A DNA stretch of 32,969 nucleotides from an uncultured bacterium (GTDB taxonomy: Bacteria > Zixibacteria > MSB-5A5 > CAIYYT01): NCBI GenBank assembly GCA_903903945.1, contig CAIVAP010000253.1, positions 1 to 32,969 of the forward strand. Direction: 5' to 3'. The notes beneath the pieces were generated by a model. That model ran no database searches. It worked only from the letters and a program-made list of their open reading frames with translations, and had not been told where the DNA came from. Made by a program: the position numbers and the translations under genes. This document shows, piece after piece, positions 15,875-22,967 of the stretch. Each line of letters opens with the position of its first letter. The stretch's first letter is position 1.

Positions 15875-18115
15875 ATGAAGCGCGCATTCGAATCAATTGC
15901 CGTCGCCGTTCTGATAACCGCGATGTTAAGTGTCAGAGCGTTTGCCGACGGGGAAGTCACCACGCTGGATGACGGCAATCTCTATCTGTTTGTGTCGAAC
16001 AACGGCACGTTTGCATTTGATTCGTCGGCATCGCGTGGTGAATATGCGGGGTTGTACTATCCCAAGAACACGTACAGGTGGGTGATGTCGGGAGGGGGAA
16101 TCTGGCTGGCAGGGAAGAAGGGAGACCAATGGCGGGTGACGATTTCCGGCGCCGAGAGCGAGTTTGTTCCGGGTCCGGCGTACCGTCGCACACCCGCTGC
16201 TTCACCGTTCCCGATATACAAAATCACTCGCGGAGAGAATTACGCCCTTAACGATGACTATCGCAACTGGCCTTCTGCTCTCGGCGCTCCTGTCGATGCC
16301 TTCGGGCAGCCCCTTATAATGGGTTCACAGTGTCTTTATACATTGTTCAACGATACCGACACTGCGGCGCACAGCTCTGACATCGCCGGCACTCTTCCTC
16401 TCGGAGTCGAAGTGAAGCTGTATGCTTACACTTATGACAACACCTACCAAACCTATGATACGATGATGACGCAGGTCGTCTTCTTGGAGTATACTGTCAC
16501 CAACCGTTCCAGTGACATGATCGATTCCTTTATCGTAACAATCTATGGCGATCCGGACATTGGTTACAGCGACGATGATCGTGTCGGCAGTGATGTCGAG
16601 ACAGGAATGGCTTACTGTTACAGCGAGGGGAGCCATGACCAATACTATGGCGGCAAAACTCCCGCCGTAGGAATTTGTCTTTTGAATGACCGCGCCAGTT
16701 CGATCAACTTCTATTACTTCTATAGACGCAACGATCCGCCGTCAGCCAGACTAGACAGCCTTTACAAAACCATCAATCTGGTCAGAGGGTTGCAACTTAT
16801 GGGAGAGCCGTACCTTGACTCGTCAACCATGGCGCCGACGAAATTCCCCTTCAGCGGCAATCCAGTCGACAGCACCGGATGGATCAATACGCTGTCCAAG
16901 GATTACCGCTTCGTGATAAACGCGTCGCCGACATCGTTGCCGGCGGGTGATAGCATCAAGATTGTCGCGGCGTTGATTGTGGCTCGCGGGGAAACGAACA
17001 AAGAAAGCATAAGCAGACTGCTCGCAACCACTCGTAGCGTGCGCGAACTCTATCGACAGAATGTCGCGGCGCCGCAATTGCAGGCGTCAAGTGCTGACGC
17101 CGTGACAATCAGGGGAGCCAATATCAGGGGACGAGATTGGGGCGGGCGGTTTTTGACAGGTGGCCTGGATTTCGCTTCACGCTATTTCGGAGATACGACA
17201 GCACCGGACACGTTGGTTGTGGTGCGGATGGACATCTCCAGTTCACCTGTGCAGAAGGCGTATCGTTATGTTCCCGAAGGTACCTTCTTCAAATTCGCCG
17301 GTTTTGCCAGAGAGTGTGTTGAAGTTGTCGAAACCGATTCCGGCGAGCGGCTGGAGTACTGCTACATCGATGCCGATCAGGATGGCACAATCAGTAACGC
17401 GGATGGCAAACTCGATCCCATCATCGTTTTCACGACGCCATACAGCGATACGCCAAGGCCGTATCGCATTGACTCGAATCTTGGTGCGCCATCGCCGGAG
17501 AAATTACTCGCAATGGAACTTGACGCGAGTCTCGCCGATCTCTCCGGAGGTCGGCTGGTTGTTGACACGAAGGCGATGAGCTTGCCGTTTGCCTCACGAC
17601 AATTGGATGGATCAGATACGCTGTTCGTCTCTGAACCGGCGGGTGGCGCCTATTCCGAGCGGACGTTGATGTTCACCAACGATACGCGGTTTCTGCAGGA
17701 GATTGACCTTGTGTCTTCCGATCCGGCGCATCTGCGAATCATGCCGGCACAATGTGAACTTGGCACAGGTGAAAGCACGTTTGTCTTCCTGCACTGTTAC
17801 CCGCCCGAATCCTACGATTTTTCGGGAATGCTCAACATCTTCGCACGCCGCCTCCGTAGTGACCACCTAAACATACCGGTTACTATTGCACTTCGTCCCG
17901 GCGTTTTCGGAGATGCGAACGAAGATGGCGTTCTGACATTGAATGATCTAATCGAGATGATCAGGATTCTATATCGCGGTGCGCCACCGTTGGCGCCACG
18001 ACGTCTGATTGACTCCAACTGTGACGGCGTCTTCAATCTCGTGGACCTGGTGATCTTTCTCAATGTGTTGTATCAGCAAGCTGATGCGACGTGTTCGTTG
18101 TCGAAACAGCACTAA
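15875..18115 (+). CDS. Secreted dockerin-containing protein of unknown function
   Basis: The 746-residue product has a signal peptide ending ...SVRAFA before DGEV. The main body (about 25-670) shows GGGIWLAGKKGDQWRV, a PEVs-like sEFVPGP turn and YGDPDIGYSDDDRVGSD. These are reminiscent of large uncharacterised secreted proteins in FCB-group genomes; I do not recognise a catalytic domain. The C-terminus (about 678-735) is a type I dockerin with two calcium-binding duplicates: GDANEDGVLTLNDLIEMIRILY and DSNCDGVFNLVDLVIFLNVLY. The ORF track begins at TTG 15866; ATG 15875 gives a better signal peptide. No clear ribosome binding site is visible. The preceding gene encodes a cohesin-like domain, so a cohesin-dockerin pairing is plausible. 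Confidence 0.82.
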   Translation: MKRAFESIAVAVLITAMLSVRAFADGEVTTLDDGNLYLFVSNNGTFAFDSSASRGEYAGLYYPKNTYRWVMSGGGIWLAGKKGDQWRVTISGAESEFVPGPAYRRTPAASPFPIYKITRGENYALNDDYRNWPSALGAPVDAFGQPLIMGSQCLYTLFNDTDTAAHSSDIAGTLPLGVEVKLYAYTYDNTYQTYDTMMTQVVFLEYTVTNRSSDMIDSFIVTIYGDPDIGYSDDDRVGSDVETGMAYCYSEGSHDQYYGGKTPAVGICLLNDRASSINFYYFYRRNDPPSARLDSLYKTINLVRGLQLMGEPYLDSSTMAPTKFPFSGNPVDSTGWINTLSKDYRFVINASPTSLPAGDSIKIVAALIVARGETNKESISRLLATTRSVRELYRQNVAAPQLQASSADAVTIRGANIRGRDWGGRFLTGGLDFASRYFGDTTAPDTLVVVRMDISSSPVQKAYRYVPEGTFFKFAGFARECVEVVETDSGERLEYCYIDADQDGTISNADGKLDPIIVFTTPYSDTPRPYRIDSNLGAPSPEKLLAMELDASLADLSGGRLVVDTKAMSLPFASRQLDGSDTLFVSEPAGGAYSERTLMFTNDTRFLQEIDLVSSDPAHLRIMPAQCELGTGESTFVFLHCYPPESYDFSGMLNIFARRLRSDHLNIPVTIALRPGVFGDANEDGVLTLNDLIEMIRILYRGAPPLAPRRLIDSNCDGVFNLVDLVIFLNVLYQQADATCSLSKQH

Positions 18116-18124
18116 GTATCACTG

Positions 18125-18901
18125 ATGATCCAAAGAACGCATCTCATCCTATTACTGCTTCTGTTCAGCTCACAGACTCTACCGGGGGCGGAATTGCAGT
18201 TTGACACATTGCGCGCTCAACCGCAGCCGCATCTCTATCGCAACCTGGTTGTCGGCAACATCGTTTTCGGAACCGGCGCCTACCTCTATTTCGCCGAGAC
18301 CTGGGGTGCGCCCGACGGGAGATTTCATATCAAAAACGAGTTGCATGATAATGTCGCTTTCACGGACGAGATCAGTCATTTCTATGCCGGATGCAAAATG
18401 ACAGATGGTTTTGCGTGGCTTTTTCGCGTGCTGAAGGTACAGCCGGAGAAGGTGAACCGCTTAGCCGCTTTGCAGACGGTTCTTATACTCACTCTTATTG
18501 AGTTTCCAATGGACGCTTACAATCCGAGCCAAGGGATGGGACTGACTGATCTGGTCGCCGACTACGCCGGAGTTGGCTGGGGACTACTCAAGAAAGAATA
18601 TCCCAACAATTTCGATATGAAGTTCTGTGTCAAGCGGCGGCCTTGGAAATTCAAACACAAGCTTCTCGCCAGTGATAATGCCGAGTTCGACAATTTTATC
18701 TGGTGGGGTGTTTGGAAACCGAAATATGTTTGGACTGGCATCGGTTACAGCACCAACCACGATCACCCGAATGTTGAACCGGAAGTCTATCTCGGCGTGG
18801 GAACGACTCTCTATGATCTGCTGCACTTCGTCTCACCCAAGGTCGCTGCTGAGATCAGGTCGCTCGATACCTATTTTATCAGTTTTCGATTTCGCCTATA
18901 G
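18125..18901 (+). CDS. Exported DUF2279/YfiM-like protein
   Basis: This 258-residue protein starts with a hydrophobic signal peptide (MIQRTHLILLLLLFSSQTLPGA). The body contains FTDEISHFYAGCKMTDGFAWLF, then a hydrophobic stretch, then PMDAYNPSQGMGLTDLVADYAGVGWG. The spacing of 'D...H...G' and 'D...N..G....DL.AD..G' resembles the DUF2279 (YfiM-like) family, whose function is unknown. The C-terminal 80 residues, ending in SFRFRL with alternating aromatics, could be beta-strands. The gene begins 9 nt after the dockerin gene, so the two are probably co-transcribed. The family call is by eye and moderate; the reading frame itself is solid. Confidence 0.65.
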   Translation: MIQRTHLILLLLLFSSQTLPGAELQFDTLRAQPQPHLYRNLVVGNIVFGTGAYLYFAETWGAPDGRFHIKNELHDNVAFTDEISHFYAGCKMTDGFAWLFRVLKVQPEKVNRLAALQTVLILTLIEFPMDAYNPSQGMGLTDLVADYAGVGWGLLKKEYPNNFDMKFCVKRRPWKFKHKLLASDNAEFDNFIWWGVWKPKYVWTGIGYSTNHDHPNVEPEVYLGVGTTLYDLLHFVSPKVAAEIRSLDTYFISFRFRL

Positions 18902-18995
18902 AATCCCCGTACCGACATCCTCGGAATCTAAATGTGATTGACAGAATTCTTCAACTGTCTAACATCTATTTAGGACTGTTGAAAAACCTCGAAGT

Positions 18996-19142
18996 TGTCA
19001 TTGCGAGGAGTCATGGTGACTGGAGGTGTGGGGAGGCAATGACGACGAAGCAAACTGCGCGCCCGCATCTGGAGAGTGTAAATCGAGATTGCTTCGTCGT
19101 GCTCCCACCACACATCAACACCAGTCACTCCTCGCAATGACA
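18996..19142. mobile_element. MITE-like imperfect palindrome (TGTCATTGCGAGGAG family)
   Basis: The 147-base element begins TGTCATTGCGAGGAGT and ends with the exact complement ACTCCTCGCAATGACA, a 16-bp perfect terminal inverted repeat. The complementarity continues imperfectly inward for about 55 bases (GACTGG, GACGAAGCAA), leaving a short centre. It encodes nothing credible; the 68-aa ORF across it is a by-product. The sequence TCATTGCGAGGAG...GAAGCAA resembles a non-autonomous repeat seen in many unrelated bacterial genomes, recalled from general knowledge. No target-site duplication is obvious. It ends 65 bases before dinB. Confidence 0.75.
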
Positions 19143-19206
19143 CGGTTTGGGCTTTTTTACCAGTCCAATTTGAACGGTGGAGAACCGGTTCAGATGGAGT
19201 AACACG

Positions 19207-20403
19207 ATGACAGCATCATGCGAACCACGCATAATCATGCACGTCGATATGGACGCCTTCTTCGCAGCGATCGAGCAACGCAATAACCCCGATCTGAAGG
19301 GCAAGCCAGTGATTGTGGGAGGGCCGCCGGGTTCAAGAGGGGTAGTCTCAACATGCTCCTACGAAGCACGTCAGTATGGTGTACATTCAGCCATGCCGAT
19401 CGCGCAAGCTGTCAGGCTTTGCCCTGACGGGGTCTTTCTGACATTAGATTCATCGGCATACACCTTCGCTGCCCATCAGATCAAGGCGATCTTCTTGCGC
19501 TTTGCACCGGCTGTGCAGATGGTTTCCATAGACGAGGCGTTCATCGACATCACCGGCAGTATAGGACAATACGGCTCCCCGCGGGAAGTTGCTCTTGAGA
19601 TCAAGCGCACGGTCTTTCGTGAAATCGGTATCACCTGTTCAGTCGGAATCGGTCCCAATAAGCTTATTGCGAAATTGGGGAGTGGCTTGGAGAAACCTGA
19701 TGGGCTGACGATCATCTTTGGCGAGGACATTGAGAAACGCCTCTATCCGTTGCCGGTCGGGCAACTCTGGGGCGTTGGGCCGGTGACAGAGAAACATCTC
19801 ACCTCCAAAGGTATCAACACGATAGGCGATTTGGCGCGTGTGGATGCCAAGCAACTCCAGCGCGAACTCGGAGTCAATGGTCTTTATCTGGCGGGGCGAG
19901 CGCGAGGAATCGACGATGGCATTGTGCTTGATGACAATTCCCGGCCGGACGAAAAGTCGATCTCGCACGAATACACCTTCGACCGCGACACCTTTGACTT
20001 GAATCAGATACATGCCATGATTCTGGCTATGACCGAGAAAGTAGTTGCGCGGATGCAGAAGGGTGAATGGTTGGCCGGTACGATAGCGCTACGAGTGCGT
20101 TTCAGCGATTTCAAAACCATAACCAGACAAAAGGCGGTTCGTGAGCCGACGGAGGATTTACGTGCGATCTTTCAAACTGCGCGTGGTTTACTACCCTCGC
20201 AAGACGTTGTGTCGCAAGGCGTTCGCCTCGTTGGCGTTCGGGTTTCGCATATCGTTCATCGCCATTCAGAAAACCAGTCGGAATTGTTTGATTGCCCCAT
20301 TTCCAGCAAGTCCCGCAATCTGGGTGATACGATAAAGCAGTTGCGTGACAAATTCGGAGACGCTATTATCACGAGAGCCGGGACGAGAATCGTTGGGAAA
20401 TGA
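19207..20403 (+). CDS. dinB: DNA polymerase IV (Y-family translesion polymerase)
   Basis: Pol IV is an error-prone polymerase that bypasses damaged template bases. The 398-residue protein shows the family motifs: IIMHVDMDAFFAAIEQR with metal-binding Asp and the steric-gate Phe, VSIDEAFIDITGS with the catalytic Asp109-Glu110, and SVGIGPNKLIAKLGSGLEKPDGL. Helix-hairpin-helix and little-finger segments follow. QSELF near the C-terminus fits the beta-clamp-binding pattern. The ORF track starts at GTG 19177, but GGAG at 19196-19199, seven bases before ATG 19207, supports the later start. A MITE-like palindrome lies just upstream. I saw no LexA-type operator with confidence. Confidence 0.95.
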   Translation: MTASCEPRIIMHVDMDAFFAAIEQRNNPDLKGKPVIVGGPPGSRGVVSTCSYEARQYGVHSAMPIAQAVRLCPDGVFLTLDSSAYTFAAHQIKAIFLRFAPAVQMVSIDEAFIDITGSIGQYGSPREVALEIKRTVFREIGITCSVGIGPNKLIAKLGSGLEKPDGLTIIFGEDIEKRLYPLPVGQLWGVGPVTEKHLTSKGINTIGDLARVDAKQLQRELGVNGLYLAGRARGIDDGIVLDDNSRPDEKSISHEYTFDRDTFDLNQIHAMILAMTEKVVARMQKGEWLAGTIALRVRFSDFKTITRQKAVREPTEDLRAIFQTARGLLPSQDVVSQGVRLVGVRVSHIVHRHSENQSELFDCPISSKSRNLGDTIKQLRDKFGDAIITRAGTRIVGK

Positions 20404-20425
20404 TTGTTAAAACTCTCACTTTCGG

Positions 20426-20454
20426 TTTGACAAATCCCTCTAATTTGGTAGATT
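20426..20454 (+). promoter_or_regulatory. Promoter, possibly leaderless, for the aminotransferase gene
   Basis: TTGACA (20427-20432) is a perfect -35, followed after 16 bases by TAGATT (20449-20454). Read another way, TTTG (20426-20429) and TA (20449-20450) are 19 bases apart, the Bacteroidota -33/-7 geometry. A start site seven bases past the -10 would be at or next to the A of the ATG at 20461. No Shine-Dalgarno sequence precedes that ATG. Confidence 0.6.
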
Positions 20455-20460
20455 ACAAGC

Positions 20461-21684
20461 ATGGATACTAACTTGCAGACAGTTGAGATTGAAAGGAAGG
20501 CTGAGGTGTTCAATTGGCCTTTTTCGAGAGTAGCTACCTCTCTTGAAGCGTCCATTATCCGCGAGCTTCTGAAGGTTGCCTCCAAACCCGGTATCATCAA
20601 CTTCGGTGGCGGTCTTCCCGCGCCTGAGTTGTTTCCAATCGATCAGATTCGGGAATGTGTCGACGCTGTTCTGACGAACTCCGGTCCGGCTTCGCTGCAG
20701 TACTCGCTTACTCAGGGTATTTTGCCTTTGCGCGAATGGCTCGCCGAGCACGTCTCCAAGAAAGGGCTGCCAGTCACGGCGGAGAATATCACGATCACCA
20801 CCGGTTCGCAACAGGGATTGGATCTGGTTGGTCGAGCGTTTCTGGAACCGGGTGACTACGTACTTACAGAATTGCCAACTTATCTTGGTGCTCTGCAGGC
20901 GTTCAACTTCTACCAAGCGATTTACTGTCCGGTAACCATGGACAATTGCGGGCCACTGATCGATCAGGCGGAAGCCAAGGTTAAGCAGTTCAAGCCTAAG
21001 TTTATGTATTTCGTCCCGAACTTCCAGAATCCCTCCGGCATTACGATGTCGCTGGAACGTCGTCAGGCGGTAATTGATCTGGCTTTCAAGTATCATATTC
21101 CTATTGTTGATGACAACCCATACGGCGAACTCCGCTTTGAAGGCAAAGCAGTCCCCTCGCTGCGCGGCATCGGCGGTGACGCCGTAATTGGCCTCGGTAC
21201 CTTCTCCAAATTGATATCTCCCGGATTGCGTGTTGCCTGGGTGGTGGCGCCGATTGCTTGCAGCAAGATTATCGAACGAGTCAAGCAGGCGACCGATCTG
21301 CATTCAGCGACATTCCCACAGTATATAATCTACGAATTCCTCAAGCGTGGTTATCTGGAACCGCACATCGAGAAGATCAAAGTTGCTTACAAGCTCCGTC
21401 TTGACGTGATGGAAGCCGCCATGCGTGAGCATTTTCCCAAGAACGTTACTTGGCCCCACCCTGAAGGTGGGTTGTTCCTCTGGCTGCAGTTACCGGAGCA
21501 TGTATCGACTACGAAGATCCTTAATGAGTCAATCGAAGCCGGTGTGGCATTTGTTCCCGGTCGAGCGTTCCATCCCGATGGTTCCGGCGACAACACTATG
21601 CGAATCAACTTCGCCAACGCCACACCAGAAGGCATTGTCGAAGGCATCAAGCGGCTGGGTATGGTGTTGAAGAAATATTGTTGA
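20461..21684 (+). CDS. PLP-dependent class I/II aminotransferase (LysN/2-aminoadipate transaminase-like)
   Basis: This 407-residue fold-type I aminotransferase resembles the catalytic half of MocR regulators and LysN-type 2-aminoadipate/aromatic transaminases. Motifs are INFGGGLPAPELFP at the N-terminal substrate loop, QYSLTQGILPLREWLAEH, TITTGSQQGLDL (PLP phosphate contacts), PNFQNPSGITMS, IVDDNPYGELRF (Asp to the PLP pyridine), and GTFSKLISPGLRVAW with the Schiff-base Lys250. There is no GntR DNA-binding domain. The amino-acid substrate cannot be fixed by eye. A terminator follows directly, and a TTGACA promoter precedes it, so it is probably a single-gene unit. A DapF-like gene lies 410 nt downstream, which hints at, but does not show, a lysine/DAP link. 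Confidence 0.88.
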   Translation: MDTNLQTVEIERKAEVFNWPFSRVATSLEASIIRELLKVASKPGIINFGGGLPAPELFPIDQIRECVDAVLTNSGPASLQYSLTQGILPLREWLAEHVSKKGLPVTAENITITTGSQQGLDLVGRAFLEPGDYVLTELPTYLGALQAFNFYQAIYCPVTMDNCGPLIDQAEAKVKQFKPKFMYFVPNFQNPSGITMSLERRQAVIDLAFKYHIPIVDDNPYGELRFEGKAVPSLRGIGGDAVIGLGTFSKLISPGLRVAWVVAPIACSKIIERVKQATDLHSATFPQYIIYEFLKRGYLEPHIEKIKVAYKLRLDVMEAAMREHFPKNVTWPHPEGGLFLWLQLPEHVSTTKILNESIEAGVAFVPGRAFHPDGSGDNTMRINFANATPEGIVEGIKRLGMVLKKYC

Positions 21685-21712
21685 TTCAGCGACTCTGTTC
21701 GAAGAAGCTTAT

Positions 21713-21747
21713 GAAGCCCCGCTCATGTTGGTGGGGCTTCTTGTTTT
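21713..21747 (+). terminator. Intrinsic terminator after the aminotransferase gene
   Basis: GAAGCCCC (21713-21720) pairs perfectly with GGGGCTTC (21733-21740) around a 12-base loop, and TTGTTTT follows. It is placed 29 bases after the stop codon. Confidence 0.82.
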
Positions 21748-21779
21748 ACTCACCCAGACCCTTGACAAGACTCTGCGAT

Positions 21780-22070
21780 CTACATTTTGAAGTACGCTAA
21801 TGTCGTTCCGCTGATGTGCCGCATGTTCTTAAATACCGCATGCTTGGCCGTTGATGGCGGGTTTGTCAGTGCCCGTTGGTACGTATCATTCAGTGCCTTT
21901 GTCACTCTGACCCAGACAGAGTAATCGTGCCAGATGATCACCCCATGTCCGTCGCGCAAGAGTTTGAGCGCGATTTCGGTGTCGTTACGAACATAGTCGT
22001 AGGCGTGTGATCCGTCGACTGCTGCTAATATATTCTCTTGTCGCTGCGCAACAATCTGCTTTATTGCCCG
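21780..22070 (-). pseudogene. 3' remnant of a class I SAM-dependent methyltransferase gene
   Basis: The minus strand is open for 96 codons, from an upstream in-frame stop (complement of 22071-22073) to TAG (complement of 21780-21782). It has no usable start near its beginning, which is why the ORF track lacks it. The translation contains VDGSHAYDYVRNDTEIALKL and then GVIIWHDY, the pattern of the C-terminal half of Methyltransf_24-type Rossmann methyltransferases ('DGSHAY..V..D...AL.LL..GG.I.WHDY'), followed by a typical ending HISGTTLAYFKM. The SAM-binding N-terminal half is absent. Where the upstream half should be there is only the dapF-like gene on the other strand. This is a truncated gene, convergent with the aminotransferase gene. 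Confidence 0.75.
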
Positions 22071-22094
22071 CTACATTTTCTAACGGGATTGGCC

Positions 22095-22967
22095 ATGCAG
22101 CAGATTCAATTCTACAAATACCAGGCACTCGAAAACGACTTTCTCGTCATCGACCTTTCAACCGCCAAGCTGCGTCAGAGTGACCGCGCCAGAGCGGGAT
22201 TGACTCAGAGCATCTGTGACCGGCATTGTGGAATCGGCGCGGATGGTGTGATTTTCTCTGACATCCGGGACAGTCAATTCCTAATGCGGATATTCAATGC
22301 CGATGGCTCCGAAGCTGAAGTTTCCGGCAATGGTCTAAGGATATTGGCGCAACACCTTTACCAGAAAGAATACGCCGGTAGCAGATCGTTCGTGATTCAC
22401 TCGGCTACGGGTGATAATCAGGTTAAGATAATCTCATCCAAGGGTAAGGCTTCCGTGAGTCGCATCTCACTTGGCAAACCGTTGTTTGCGTTGTCTCAGA
22501 TACCGATGAAGGGGACTACGGAGTTCTTTATCAGCTCACCCTTTGCGGTCACCGCCGGTGAATTGGTCGGTACGGCAGTCAATGTCGGTAATCCGCACAT
22601 CGTCTTCTTTGTAGACAACTTCAATTTCGATTGGCAAGCCTTCGGCAGGGAAGTGGAAAACGACCGGCGGTTCCCCGCGCGCACGAACGTCGAGTTTGCA
22701 GTTATCAAATCGCGTAAACAGGTTGTGCATCAAAGTTGGGAACGCGGCGTCGGTGTCACGAGAGCTTCCGGCACGGGGGCAGCATCGACGGTGGCCGCTG
22801 GCATTATTAACGGTCATCTTGACCACGAGGTGACTGTCTGTGAGCCTGCGGGGGACTTGCAGATTAGCATCGCGTCGTTGGATGAAGAAATGTTCCTGAC
22901 CGGCCCGTCGGAATATGTAGGTGAGGGCAGCTTCATCTACGGTGGCAATGAAAAAGATACTCGCTGA
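22095..22967 (+). CDS. dapF: DapF-fold epimerase homologue with both catalytic cysteines replaced by serine
   Basis: The 290-residue protein aligns along its whole length with diaminopimelate epimerase, a cofactor-free two-base enzyme that interconverts LL- and meso-DAP. Substrate-binding motifs are kept: ENDF (usually GNDF), RIFNADGSEAE, VGNPH, RTNVEF and WERGVG. The two motifs that carry the catalytic thiols are altered: CGNG is VSGNG (Ser77, codon TCC) and ACGTG/ACGSG is ASGTG (Ser225, codon TCC). Either the enzyme uses serines, or it has changed function. The ORF track starts at TTG 22038; ATG 22095 gives the standard N-terminus, and the earlier bases overlap the methyltransferase remnant. 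It overlaps the downstream MFS gene by 20 nt. Confidence 0.88.
   Translation: MQQIQFYKYQALENDFLVIDLSTAKLRQSDRARAGLTQSICDRHCGIGADGVIFSDIRDSQFLMRIFNADGSEAEVSGNGLRILAQHLYQKEYAGSRSFVIHSATGDNQVKIISSKGKASVSRISLGKPLFALSQIPMKGTTEFFISSPFAVTAGELVGTAVNVGNPHIVFFVDNFNFDWQAFGREVENDRRFPARTNVEFAVIKSRKQVVHQSWERGVGVTRASGTGAASTVAAGIINGHLDHEVTVCEPAGDLQISIASLDEEMFLTGPSEYVGEGSFIYGGNEKDTR

Noticed and set aside
18934-19140. 68-aa ORF after the DUF2279-like gene
   Set aside because: It lies almost entirely inside the MITE-like palindrome and has no homology-like pattern.
20440-21303. 287-aa ORF on the minus strand
   Set aside because: It is antisense to the aminotransferase gene with its intact PLP motifs; shadow frame.
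22038-22094. TTG-initiated 19-residue extension of the DapF-like protein
   Set aside because: It lacks a ribosome binding site, overlaps the antisense methyltransferase remnant, and DapF proteins normally begin near MQ.I.FYKY.
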